This document shows positions 41,761-50,498 of a stretch of DNA of 64,000 nt, one piece after another. Both the position numbers and the translations under genes were made by a program. The notes under the pieces are model-generated. The model was not told the origin of the DNA. It ran no database searches and saw only the letters and a list, made by a program, of their open reading frames with translations. The DNA is from Clostridiales bacterium. GTDB taxonomy: Bacteria; Bacillota; Clostridia; Oscillospirales; Oscillospiraceae. The stretch covers positions 2,077,001-2,141,000 of the forward strand of contig CP107216.1 in the NCBI GenBank assembly GCA_025757645.1. Direction: 5' to 3'. Position 1 is the stretch's first letter, and every line of letters begins with the position of its first letter.

Positions 41761-43253
41761 CGGGATAGTTCCTCCTTTTTCTGTCGTGTTTGGGGTCGAT
41801 TTTGGAGCTTTTGTTCCTCTGTACGCTCGTTAAATCGGGCGGCAGTATCTACGCATGACTTGACCTTCCAAAGGCGGTGTAAATCGTCTCTGACAGCCTT
41901 AAACTCGCCATAGGTGGTTTCGTGCGCCTGTTCCAGTTCGTCATACTCGTCGGACAGCTTTTTCATATCCACCTTGCCGTCCGGGAATTCCCCGGTCAGC
42001 TTTCGTCTGGCGGCGTAGAACTGTATCAGTTCCGCTTCATGCTCTGCCTTGTACTTGGCTCTGGGCTTCTCAAACTTGATTTTCTGCAAGCCGTCATAGA
42101 CAGGCTTCAAGTTCTGGAAAGCAGCGGAGCTGTCATAGAGCTGCTTAATTGCTTTCATTCGGGCGGTCTGCCCGTCCAGCGTTTTCTTCAAGCTCTCTGT
42201 GGTGGAGCTGTGTTCATTGACATGGCTTTCCAAATCTTCAAGGGTGTAAATGCCGTTTGCCCGGAGATAATTGAAAGTCTCGTTCATCTCCTTTAGGTTG
42301 CTGATTTTGCCTTTCTGGGAATAAGCCCCGGCTTTGCGCTGGGTGTAGTAGGCGTTCAGCAGAGAAACAAGGTCGGGGGTCTGCGGCTTGGCAAGCTCTG
42401 CTTTTGCTTCGGCAATCCAATCAAACAGGAGAGTGATTTTCTTCTTGATGTCCCGGATAACGGCATTGGTTGCCTTGGTCCAGCGGTTGAACTCGCCTTT
42501 CTCGGTGCGTATGCCTTTCTTCTCCATTGCCCGGACGGTTGCGCCCTCGTGGACGGTGGGAAGAAACTCCACGCCCTGACGCTCATAGCTCCGGTGGTCG
42601 ATACGAACGTCAAGCTCCTTTTCTGCAAACTTGGCGTTGCATAGCTCCGCCCATGTCTGCCGCCAGTATTCCAGCGTTTCGGGACTGCCCCAGTCGGTAG
42701 TGGGAACGGCGTTGAAAACAAACTCGCCGTTCTGGTCTCGGATACGGTTGTCGTCCTCGTCCAGCTCATACACCCGGCGTTGCTTTAGCCCCCATTTGCC
42801 GTCCTGCTCGATGGGGCGGATAGGGCAAAGCACATGAAAATGCGGGTTTGGTATGCCGCCGTCCTCCCGGTCTGGCTGGTGTACGGCGAAGTCAACCACC
42901 ATGCCCCGGCTCACAAAGTTCTCCAATAAAAATTGCCTTGCAAGAGCGATGTTTTCCTCAAGGGAAAATTCATTCTGCAAGGCAATGTCAAAGCTGTATG
43001 CAAGCTGGGCGTTCTTTCCACGCTCGGCTTTTTCCACGGCGTTCCATAGGGTCTGGCGGTCTGCGTATTCGGGCGGTGCATGGGACGGCAGGAGAATGTC
43101 AGAGCAGATCACGCCGCCCTTGCGGGTGTAGTCGCTGTATTCGCCGTAATACTCGCTATACAATCGCTCCCCGGCTCGGTAGGCAGCAGAAGCGATAGCG
43201 GACTGTCCTGCGCTTCGCTTAGTCTGCGTGACGCTCAGATGAAATAGTGCCAT
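41757..43253 (-). CDS. MobQ-type relaxase of IME B (MobA/MobL)
   Basis: A 498-residue relaxase. It opens with MALFHLSVTQTKRSAGQSAI and AAYRAGERLY; catalytic histidines are H125 in VDFAVHQPD and H138/H140 in NPHFHVLCPIRP. The C-terminal half is coiled coil. The family differs from the MobP-type relaxases of the outer ICE and IME A. It overlaps DUF3847 by 35 bases. Confidence 0.93.
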   Translation of the reverse strand: MALFHLSVTQTKRSAGQSAIASAAYRAGERLYSEYYGEYSDYTRKGGVICSDILLPSHAPPEYADRQTLWNAVEKAERGKNAQLAYSFDIALQNEFSLEENIALARQFLLENFVSRGMVVDFAVHQPDREDGGIPNPHFHVLCPIRPIEQDGKWGLKQRRVYELDEDDNRIRDQNGEFVFNAVPTTDWGSPETLEYWRQTWAELCNAKFAEKELDVRIDHRSYERQGVEFLPTVHEGATVRAMEKKGIRTEKGEFNRWTKATNAVIRDIKKKITLLFDWIAEAKAELAKPQTPDLVSLLNAYYTQRKAGAYSQKGKISNLKEMNETFNYLRANGIYTLEDLESHVNEHSSTTESLKKTLDGQTARMKAIKQLYDSSAAFQNLKPVYDGLQKIKFEKPRAKYKAEHEAELIQFYAARRKLTGEFPDGKVDMKKLSDEYDELEQAHETTYGEFKAVRDDLHRLWKVKSCVDTAARFNERTEEQKLQNRPQTRQKKEELSR

Positions 43254-43578
43254 CGGCTTTCAACTCCTTTTCTCTGTTTGCTTGGCTGATGTGGGTAATC
43301 GCCATGTGACGGACGGCTCGCTGGACTTCGGACAAAGAAAAGATTTGTTCCATCAGCTCTGTCATTTCGGTGCGTGTGAGATCTTTGACCTCCGGGGCAA
43401 GGCTCTCAATCGTGCCGCCCAGATTGCAAAGGCGGTGGGTGCGTTTCTTTCTTTCGCCCTGTTCCAGAAATTTCTTTCGGTTCTCCAGACGCTCCAGCTT
43501 GTGCTGTTCCTGTGCAAGCTGTGTCTCGACCTGTTCCTTTTCGGCTCGGAGCTGTTCAAGGTTTTTCGGTTTTGCCAT
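43219..43578 (-). CDS. DUF3847 family protein
   Basis: A 119-residue coiled-coil protein (EQLRAEKEQVETQLAQEQHK) with a conserved RTHRLCNLGGTIESL segment. This family precedes MobQ relaxases in clostridial elements and may be a relaxosome accessory. The ATG at 43578 follows AAAGGAGG. Confidence 0.82.
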   Translation of the reverse strand: MAKPKNLEQLRAEKEQVETQLAQEQHKLERLENRKKFLEQGERKKRTHRLCNLGGTIESLAPEVKDLTRTEMTELMEQIFSLSEVQRAVRHMAITHISQANREKELKADGTISSERHAD

Positions 43579-43705
43579 TTTTCGTGACCTCCTTTTTTGA
43601 AAATGGGGATAAAAAAAGACCGTCAACTTTTCGCAGATTGCGACCAGTCAACGGTCAGTTTTTCGGTATTCAGTTGTTGTGTTCAGTTCGGTAAATTGAA
43701 GTTGG

Positions 43706-44230
43706 TCAAAGTTGTTGGCGAAGATATTCCACAACATTTCCATTCGTATCATAGAAACAGATGTTTCCTACATTGAGGGGCAGGACAATGGCGAAAGGCT
43801 TGCCACTATCAATATCAATCACCTGAATGCCGTTGCCATCATCTACTTCAAGTCGAACAATATTTTGGGTATTCATTGAGATAAATGCCCTTTCGTTATT
43901 TCCCTCAACAACAAACTCTGCAATGTAATCATCAACCTCAACTATATCTCCACCACCACGGAAGAAATATCCAAAAGACAAGCCAGGGCGATTTACATAG
44001 ACAGAAAAAGTGTGGTCTGTCTTGTCCTGTGGGTAAGAAATAAATGCAGCCATTGTGTCGGAAATGCTTCCATCAACAATCCAATCATCCAAAATTTTTT
44101 GAGATTGGCGAATGTCTGCTTCTAAACTGTTTGCGGTTTTACCAATGTCATTGTTTGCATAAAGGAAACCGAAAACCAACACACAAGCCAAAATAACACC
44201 CAAGAGGATTATGGGTAATTTCTTTTTCAT
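43706..44230 (-). CDS. Membrane-anchored protein of unknown function
   Basis: A 174-residue AT-rich protein. An N-terminal basic stretch and a transmembrane helix (LPIILLGVILACVLVFGFLY) are followed by an extracytoplasmic domain of about 140 residues. The ATG at 44230 is chosen because GGAG lies upstream and it begins with MKKKL. I recognise no family. It is likely cargo of IME B. Confidence 0.6.
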   Translation of the reverse strand: MKKKLPIILLGVILACVLVFGFLYANNDIGKTANSLEADIRQSQKILDDWIVDGSISDTMAAFISYPQDKTDHTFSVYVNRPGLSFGYFFRGGGDIVEVDDYIAEFVVEGNNERAFISMNTQNIVRLEVDDGNGIQVIDIDSGKPFAIVLPLNVGNICFYDTNGNVVEYLRQQL

Positions 44231-44283
44231 AGAATCACACTCCTTTATCAAATTAAGATTCTTGATTTTCAAACTTGCTGGCG

Positions 44284-44370
44284 GCGAACGGTTTGTCAAA
44301 ACCGTTTGCGGACGGCAAGTCCACAGGGGATAGCCGCTTTAGCGGCGCAAGGGGGTGTAGCCACCTTGAC
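44284..44370. repeat. Inverted repeats, candidate oriT of IME B
   Basis: An 11-bp stem with one GT pair (44284-44294 with 44299-44309), and GTGTAGCCAC at 44355-44364 inside CAAGG...CCTTG. The region 44231-44530 has no gene. GTGTAGCCAC also occurs in the candidate oriT of the outer ICE (9950-9959). Confidence 0.5.
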
Positions 44371-44530
44371 GGAACGAAGTGACGCAACATTCTCGGTCAT
44401 GCAGTTTTCTTCTGCTGACGGAGAATGAAGCTCCGCAGGACGCACTACTCTCGACAGAGAGTATAGAAGTGCGCCCTTTAGTTCCTAAAGGGTTTTGCTC
44501 CGGCTTAATTTCTCGACAAACTGCAATTAG

Positions 44531-45361
44531 TCATTTCAGTAAGTATTTTCCGAGTCCTATCTGAATCAAATATAGGACAAGGATATGTGCTGGATAAAAA
44601 ACATAGAAGAAGTATTTTAGCTTCAGTTTACCACGCTTTCCGTTGTATAGCAGAATAAGCAAGCAGGCAAGAAGCGTACATAAAGGCGGTTGATTCCCCG
44701 TTGTCCCCATGTAAGCCAAAAGGAACAGCAACACTTGATAGATTCGGTGATTACGGCAAATATAAAATGCTGATATGAATAAGATCCCCTGCATACCGTA
44801 GTCACAATGGATTCCTTCCGCAATGCCGGAAAAAAGCACTACACTGAGAACTTGCAGGACTGCTGATTTTATTCTATCCACCGGTAGGTCTGATTTACAC
44901 GAAAATCTTTCAAGGCATACCAATGTCAATAAGCCTAAAAACAAGGTGAAAAATACATTTTGATACTTCAAGTAAAACGGAAATGTATCTTCCATTCGTG
45001 AATACGCACTAAAGAAACCTATGTCAAATGGAACTTCCGAAATAAGGGCAAATGCAAGCATCAACCCAATATAGCGTTTTTTACTTCTTGTGTGTTGGAA
45101 TCCTTCTGCCAGCAAAAAACAGAATAGCGGAAAAGCAATCGTCCCAATGCTTTGCAAATCAAACCGTATGAAATAATCTATCTCTCGGAATCTCTCCCAC
45201 GACATTTGCCCGTTATCTGCCATAGCCCCCCAGTAGTTTGATAGCAGCCATTGCAGCACAATTTTACATAGATGGTCAATAAGCATTGTCAGTACAGCAA
45301 TAACCTTTAGCGAATTTCCTGAGAGAAATTGAATGCGATTTATTTTCCTATCAAGGCTCAT
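44531..45361 (-). CDS. TraX family membrane protein
   Basis: A 276-residue protein with eight or nine transmembrane helices. Family marks are LKVIAVLTMLIDHLCKI at the start, PLFCFLLAEGFQHTRSKKRY, SEVPFDIGFF and the final YVFYPAHILVLYLI. TraX of F acetylates pilin; here it is more likely an acyltransferase acting on a surface molecule. AT-rich; the ATG at 45361 follows GGAGG. Confidence 0.85.
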   Translation of the reverse strand: MSLDRKINRIQFLSGNSLKVIAVLTMLIDHLCKIVLQWLLSNYWGAMADNGQMSWERFREIDYFIRFDLQSIGTIAFPLFCFLLAEGFQHTRSKKRYIGLMLAFALISEVPFDIGFFSAYSRMEDTFPFYLKYQNVFFTLFLGLLTLVCLERFSCKSDLPVDRIKSAVLQVLSVVLFSGIAEGIHCDYGMQGILFISAFYICRNHRIYQVLLFLLAYMGTTGNQPPLCTLLACLLILLYNGKRGKLKLKYFFYVFYPAHILVLYLIQIGLGKYLLK

Positions 45362-45496
45362 AAAGCAACCTCCTACCAACTTCCAATTCTACGATTTTTC
45401 GCATTCAAATTATACCATAAAACTCGTGAACAATTCTATCGCAACTTTGGAATATATGAGAAAAGTCCGAACAGTTTTCTGCCCGGACTTCCTCAC

Positions 45497-45841
45497 TCAA
45501 TCATAAATCAATTCTGCTTTCACAACTTCCTCTGCCTGTGCCTTGCAAGCGTTCATCTGCCGCACCCATTCCATTTGGTTTTCAGCTTTCAGTTGCTCGG
45601 TCACGCCGTACTGTTTTGCCAGCTCCGGCACGATCAGTTCCATGCGGTTTCGTGCCGCTTCGTCAATCTCGGCGCAATGTTCAAAGAGCTTGTCGGATAG
45701 CACCAGTTCATTGAACAGTATCGGGCGGTGCATTTCTAAATACGCCTTGCGAAGTCTGCCGTAATGTCCGAGGGGCTTGGTCTTGCGGATAACGATGTTC
45801 GGGATAAGATAATCACCGTTCTGTGTGTAAGTGATATTCAT
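45497..45841 (-). CDS. tnpV: TnpV-like transposon protein
   Basis: A 114-residue protein with the family layout: an N-terminal TQNGDYLIPN, a middle LRKAYLEMHRPILFNELVLS and a C-terminal YGVTEQLKAENQMEWVRQMN. TnpV proteins are encoded next to TnpX-type recombinases; their role is unclear. Its start (ATGA) overlaps the recombinase stop. Confidence 0.82.
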   Translation of the reverse strand: MNITYTQNGDYLIPNIVIRKTKPLGHYGRLRKAYLEMHRPILFNELVLSDKLFEHCAEIDEAARNRMELIVPELAKQYGVTEQLKAENQMEWVRQMNACKAQAEEVVKAELIYD

Positions 45842-47724
45842 GCTGTTTGTACTCCTTTCATCGGCTCTCTCTGCGGTAAACTGCTGACAGGGACGAACAC
45901 GCCATTTGCAATATCCTCCGCACGAATGGCGGCTTTCTTGGCTTCGATTTCTGCCTTTTTCCGCTTCTTGATTTTGTCCTCGTATCGTTTCTGCGCTCCG
46001 CTGGCTTTCCGCTTCAAGTAGTTCTGATGAAGCCTATCCTTGCGTTCCTCACGCTTGCGGATTTCCTCTAATTCCTCCGGGGTAAGCTCCTCTTCTCCAA
46101 ACGCTGGGGGAACGAAACGCCCGACAAAATTGAAGTAAATCTCGACCTCCTGTGTGGTCTGAATACTGCCCTTGCGGTCACGCTCATGCACAAGGATTTT
46201 CTCGATAAACTCGTTGAGCATGGCAATGGTCAGCTTGTCGAAGTTCTCATATTTGTCAATCAGAGCGATAAAACGGTCAGCGTCCTTTTCGTGCTTCTCA
46301 TAGCTCTTGACTGCCTTTTCCAGAACAGAGATTTCAGCGGTAAGCTCGGACTGTTCCTTTTCGTATTGAGCGTCCAGAGTGGCGTATCTGCTGTCGGACA
46401 GCTTTCCCAAAATGTTGTCCTCATAGATTTTACAGAGCAGGACTTCCAGCTCGGACACTCTCTGCTTGGCGGTGGCAAGGCGTGTACGCTGTTTCTTGAC
46501 CTCTGCCGTCTGCTGGCTGGACTGCGCTTCCTGCACCACACGGACAAACTCGGCTCGGTCATGCTTGGCATACTCGGCAATAGCTTTGAGCATTTCGGAA
46601 ACAAGGGACAGAACCACATCTTCATTGATACGGTGCTGTGTCGTGCAGAGCTTTCCAACTGGGACTTTGCTGTATTGGGAACAGGTATATTGAGAAATAC
46701 GCTTGCCGTTGTTGGTGCGGTGGACATACATCTTGCCGCCGCAATCGGCGCAATAGAGCAAGCCCGTGAGGGGAGCTGCTTCGCCCCAGCCGTCCGGGTA
46801 GCGTCTGACATTCCCACGGATTTTCTGCACAAGGTCAAAGGTCTGCTGGTCAATGATAGCTTCATGGGTATTCTCGAAAATCGTCCATTCGTCCTCCGGG
46901 ACATAATGGCTTTTCTTGTCCTTGAAGTGCTTTCGGGTCTTGAAGTTGATGGTGTGTCCCAGATATTCACGCTTTTCAAGAATGTTGCAGATGGTGGAAG
47001 AACCCCAGCCGTACACATCTTTGAAAGTCTTGTTTTTGTTCACGCCCTCGCTGTGCTGGGCAAGGTAAGCGGACGGAATGAGGACTTTTTCTTCTTTCAG
47101 CTTGCTGGCGATCTGATACGGACCGTAGCCCTCAATCGTCATGGCAAAGATGCGCTTGACCACATCAGCGGCTTCGGGGTCAACCAACCATTGGTCTCTG
47201 GCTTCGTTCCAGAGATAGCCGTAAATGACCGTGCCTGTGAGGTGCTTGCCGGACTTGCCTTTTGACTGGAAAGTGGAACGGATTTTACGGCTGGTGTCTC
47301 TGGCGTAATACTCGTTCATAATGTTGCGGAAAGGGGTAAAATCATCGTCCCCTCTGGCACTGTCCACACCGTCATTGATGGCGATAAGGCGAACGCCACG
47401 CTGACGCAGGATTTCCATAATCTGACCGACTTTCAGATAGTCACGACCCATGCGGCTCATGTCCTTGATACACAGATACTCCACATTCCCGGCTTCAACC
47501 TCTTTCATCATTGCCAAAAATCCGGGACGGTCAAAGCAAGTACCACTAATGCCATCGTCCGTGAAATGGACAATGTTTGTAAAGCCCTGCCGTGCGGCGA
47601 ACTCCTCCAACATAGCCTTTTGATTGGAAATGGAATTGCTCTCACGCTGTTGGTCATCATCTTTGCCAAAGTCATCACGGCTCAGTCGTTCGTACAGAGC
47701 TGTGATTTTCTCGTTTTTTTTCAT
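45838..47724 (-). CDS. Large serine recombinase of IME B
   Basis: A 628-residue recombinase. Catalytic serine S15 lies in LYERLSRDD; CIKDMSRMGRDYLKVGQIME, a recombinase domain, a zinc ribbon (CADCG, CSQY...C) and a long basic C-terminal tail (RKREERKDRLHQNYLKRKAS) follow. The ATG at 47724 has AAAGGAGC upstream. The frame is also open upstream into the truncated virD4, so a 996-codon virD4-recombinase frame exists. It is probably expressed from its own start and may be helped by virD4 transcription. Confidence 0.93.
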   Translation of the reverse strand: MKKNEKITALYERLSRDDFGKDDDQQRESNSISNQKAMLEEFAARQGFTNIVHFTDDGISGTCFDRPGFLAMMKEVEAGNVEYLCIKDMSRMGRDYLKVGQIMEILRQRGVRLIAINDGVDSARGDDDFTPFRNIMNEYYARDTSRKIRSTFQSKGKSGKHLTGTVIYGYLWNEARDQWLVDPEAADVVKRIFAMTIEGYGPYQIASKLKEEKVLIPSAYLAQHSEGVNKNKTFKDVYGWGSSTICNILEKREYLGHTINFKTRKHFKDKKSHYVPEDEWTIFENTHEAIIDQQTFDLVQKIRGNVRRYPDGWGEAAPLTGLLYCADCGGKMYVHRTNNGKRISQYTCSQYSKVPVGKLCTTQHRINEDVVLSLVSEMLKAIAEYAKHDRAEFVRVVQEAQSSQQTAEVKKQRTRLATAKQRVSELEVLLCKIYEDNILGKLSDSRYATLDAQYEKEQSELTAEISVLEKAVKSYEKHEKDADRFIALIDKYENFDKLTIAMLNEFIEKILVHERDRKGSIQTTQEVEIYFNFVGRFVPPAFGEEELTPEELEEIRKREERKDRLHQNYLKRKASGAQKRYEDKIKKRKKAEIEAKKAAIRAEDIANGVFVPVSSLPQREPMKGVQTA

Positions 47725-47812
47725 AACTTGCGCTCCTTTCTTCGGTTTTAGGTTGTGTGTTCTAAGAGACTTCCCAACCGCTTGATTAAGAAGTCTTTTA
47801 GAGCATACAACA

Positions 47813-48828
47813 CCCGCCGCCATTTTGAATTTGACATACTGCTTGACGGCGAAGTGCTCCGGCTGCTTTTTTGCCAAATCGTCAAAGAGGATATCTACGG
47901 GACTTTTATAGGTCTCGTCGTCCTCTCTGGCTTCGCAGGCGTTTAGCAGGTACAGAAGCGTGATGAAGTTCCGTTCCTCTGGCTCTGCCTCATACCAGAT
48001 GTAGCCGATCAGGGCGCAGTATAAAAGCCGCTCGGCTTTGACCCAAAAATCTTCGGAGGATTTTTCACCGTCGCCCTTCGTGTTGGCGATGATGACATTG
48101 ACCAGCTTGAGGATATCCTTCTCGGAGCGCACATAGGCCAGCGGGTTATATTTCATGCTTTTGGAAAAGTTGATGGTGTTCAGGACCTTGATGCGGTATG
48201 GCTCATAGACGACCTTGCCGCGCTTATCCCGCACCGGCTTTCCGTTCTCGTCCCGCTTCGGCCCGCCGTGCGCCAGGAGCTTTCCCGTCTCCCGAAGGAG
48301 CTGCCCTTTGGGATCGGTGACCACATAGGAGCTGTGCATTTGGAGCAGGGACGGCTTGACAAAAAACCTTGTCTTGCCGCTGCCGGAGCCGCCGATGACC
48401 AGGATATTTTTATTTCTCGCCGTTTTTGGATCCTTCGGGCGGCTGGTCATGGTGAGGCTTTCCGTCCGGGTCAGAGGGATGTTCCAATCGGGAACGGGGT
48501 CTATGTAGGGCGCGATATCCTCCGCCGTGCCCCAGCGGGCAGAGCCGTATTCAATACCCTTGCGGTATTTCTTCGCGTTCTTGCCCTTGACATACACCGT
48601 CAGCCGGACGAGGACTGCGCCGAGGATGCCGACGCAGATATCCAGCGCGTGAAAGCTGGGTGCGGAGCTGGCGAAGGCCGTCTGAAAGCCCTGCCCGATA
48701 TGCAGCAGCTTTTCCGAGGCATCAAGCCCCGGCGCCAGCCGCACCGCCTGGCAGAGCTTATCAAAGAGATACACAAAGAACAGATACGGCAGGTTTGGCA
48801 GAAGATATTTTTTGAGCTTATCCTTCAT
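47813..48828 (-). pseudogene. virD4: virD4 coupling-protein gene, 5' part (split by IME B)
   Basis: About 338 codons of a VirD4/TraG protein. N-terminal transmembrane helices (residues 10-30 and 60-80) precede Walker A ILVIGGSGSGKTRFF near residue 148, then SSYVVTDPKGQLLRETG. After QYVKFKMAAG the frame passes into IME B. The remaining part is at 38689-39543. The ATG at 48828 overlaps the pcfB stop. The truncated product lacks the Walker B half and should be inactive. Confidence 0.9.
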
Positions 48829-49316
48829 CGCTCCACACTCCGTTCTCTGGTCTTGACCTTTTCGCCGCGCTCCTGCTCCTTGTGCTGCGTTTTGGACTGC
48901 TCCTGTGCCTTTTCCAGCTTGTGCCGGATAGAAGGTGCTTTCTCACGGCTCAGATTTTTAGCGGAGAACTCCCGGAAGGCCGCTGTAATCACATCGGCGT
49001 CCCGACCCTTGAAGAACACCAGGTAACGGGTATGCTCGCCGGAAGTGTCCTTCTTCAAAGCAAAATCCAGGCCGTACTTCTTCGCTGTGGAAGAAAAGGC
49101 CCGGATATTCTGATCTGTGATCTCGATGTTGGAAACGCCGGTGTTGTGCTTCATAAGCTGCCGGAGCGTCTGCTTGCCGTGCCGGAGCTGCGGATTTTTC
49201 TTGTGCTTCTCCATGTCTGCCAGCACCTTCTTTATAGCCTGCTGCAAGAGCTGGGCGGTCATTTTGCTGGCCTCCACACATAGCGCAAGGGTTTTCTGCG
49301 TGATTTCTTCCTGCAA
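48825..49316 (-). CDS. PcfB family protein (DUF3801)
   Basis: A 163-residue relaxosome accessory protein of Gram-positive conjugation systems. The central domain carries LDFALKKDTSGEHTRYLVFF and FKGRDADVITAAFREF. The C-terminal tail starts APSIRHKLEKAQEQ, like the SIRERLE tails of the antirestriction genes. TTG at 49316 has GGAGGTG at ideal spacing; a GTG three codons earlier overlaps the ribosome site. It is coupled to virD4 by ATGA. Confidence 0.87.
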   Translation of the reverse strand: MQEEITQKTLALCVEASKMTAQLLQQAIKKVLADMEKHKKNPQLRHGKQTLRQLMKHNTGVSNIEITDQNIRAFSSTAKKYGLDFALKKDTSGEHTRYLVFFKGRDADVITAAFREFSAKNLSREKAPSIRHKLEKAQEQSKTQHKEQERGEKVKTRERSVER

Positions 49317-49321
49317 GGCGT

Positions 49322-50200
49322 TCACCTCCGATCTCCGCTGCCGTACAGGTCATGGCTGACAAGGGATGTGTAATAGCTGTCCATCGTGACCGGCGCGTTA
49401 TACAGCGCCGCCAGCAGATATTTCTTGATATTGCGGACATAGGTGGTGTTCTCCCGCATCCGGTCAAGGACATACTCGATATGCGAGGCGTTCAGCTTCA
49501 GGAACCGCGACCGGACGACCTCGGCAGGGTAATCGTCCCCAGCCACACGGATCATCTCCCGGTTGGAGCAGACGGTATCCACCATGAGCTCCACCAGCTC
49601 GTCCAGCCGGTCCTTGTCAAGCTGCACGTTCTGCGAGAGTACGTCATACTCGATGTTCTCTAAGATCAATGCCCGATAGCTTTCCCGCTTTCGCATCCCG
49701 TCCTGTCCGGTCCGCTCCCCGGGGGCTGGGGGACTTGATGGGATAGGACTTGATCCTTGCGTAATTGATAGATCTGTCTTTGATGGATAGTTACTTGATT
49801 CTTCTTTATTTAATTGGGCGGGGTTCTCCTGAATTGGAGCGTCCAACATTGGATTTGCCTGTACGGGATTTTCCCGTATAGGTTTTTCCTGTGTAGGTGA
49901 TGGCGCTTTAGGTTGTTCCAGAATAGTGTATTCGATAGAGCCGAGCTGCCCGTTTGCGCCACGGACACGCGCACGGATCAGATAGCCGTGCGCCTCCAGC
50001 TCCCGGATGCCACCACTGATGCTGTCAATTCCATCCTTGCAGATACGGGCAAGACCCTTCATGGTGTAGTCCCAATTCTCCGGCAGAGACAACATGAGAG
50101 ATAAAAGCCCTTTCGCTTTCAGCGACAGCGACATATCCCGCAGATGATAGTTTGACATGACCGTGTAATCCCTGGTCTTTTCGATACGGAATACAGCCAT
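49322..50200 (-). CDS. DUF6017 / replication-initiator-like protein
   Basis: A 292-residue protein. An N-terminal winged helix (VMSNYHLRDMSLSLKAKGLL, then a DGIDSISGGIRELEAHGYL recognition segment) is followed by a Pro/Gln-rich linker with repeated QENP-like units, and then a C-terminal helical DUF6017 domain (LVELMVDTVCSNREMIRVAG). It heads the outer-ICE transfer operon. It may initiate ICE replication or regulate transfer. AAGGAGGTG precedes the ATG. Confidence 0.85.
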   Translation of the reverse strand: MAVFRIEKTRDYTVMSNYHLRDMSLSLKAKGLLSLMLSLPENWDYTMKGLARICKDGIDSISGGIRELEAHGYLIRARVRGANGQLGSIEYTILEQPKAPSPTQEKPIRENPVQANPMLDAPIQENPAQLNKEESSNYPSKTDLSITQGSSPIPSSPPAPGERTGQDGMRKRESYRALILENIEYDVLSQNVQLDKDRLDELVELMVDTVCSNREMIRVAGDDYPAEVVRSRFLKLNASHIEYVLDRMRENTTYVRNIKKYLLAALYNAPVTMDSYYTSLVSHDLYGSGDRR

Positions 50201-50295
50201 CTTCGCACCTCCTTCCTCTGAAAATGAAAAGTGTTGATTTCGATGAAAAAAGCCTCCGGTTTGCCTCTCGGATGTGATCCATAGGAAAACATCCA

Positions 50296-50318
50296 TGCCC
50301 GCCTGCTTGCGGCGGGCA
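50296..50318. repeat. Stem-loop TGCCCGCC
   Basis: An 8-bp stem (TGCCCGCC with GGCGGGCA) with a seven-base loop. A-rich sequence follows on the plus strand. The role is unknown. Confidence 0.5.
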
Positions 50319-50380
50319 GAGAGGAAAAAACAGAGGCTTTCGCACCCTAATCACAACACTTGAATTTAGGTATAGAAAAA

Positions 50381-50407
50381 GGGCGGCTGTCTTAAAAACA
50401 GTCGCCC
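50381..50407. repeat. Stem-loop GGGCGGCTGT
   Basis: A 10-bp stem with one GT pair and a seven-base loop, about 90 bases before the right end of the ICE. It has an A-rich left flank, so it could terminate minus-strand transcripts entering the element. Confidence 0.5.
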
Positions 50408-50498
50408 GAAAAGGGGATATATACAAGTTATTTGCTACTCGTCCGCCTTGAAAACCGTTGATATTACTGGCTTTTTCAAAAAGTTCTGTATCACCACT

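Larger units (their letters stand above)
39544..47814. mobile_element. IME B, nested mobilizable element inserted in virD4
   Basis: A unit of about 8.3 kb with TnpW, a primase-ATPase fusion, a MobQ-type relaxase, DUF3847 protein, a secreted or membrane protein, TraX, TnpV and a large serine recombinase at its right end. Its ends are fixed by the reconstruction of virD4. No secretion genes are present, so it depends on another element's channel, yet it destroys the coupling protein of its own host ICE. Confidence 0.88.
50201..50498. other. Non-coding right end of the ICE
   Basis: No gene is visible. Two stem-loops occur (50296-50318 and 50381-50407). The region should contain the promoter of the transfer operon and the right recombination arm. 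Confidence 0.6.

Noticed and set aside
45838..48828. A true VirD4-recombinase fusion protein
   Set aside because: The frame is open, but the recombinase has its own start and ribosome site, the virD4 remainder lies beyond IME B, and the junction codons match neither family.
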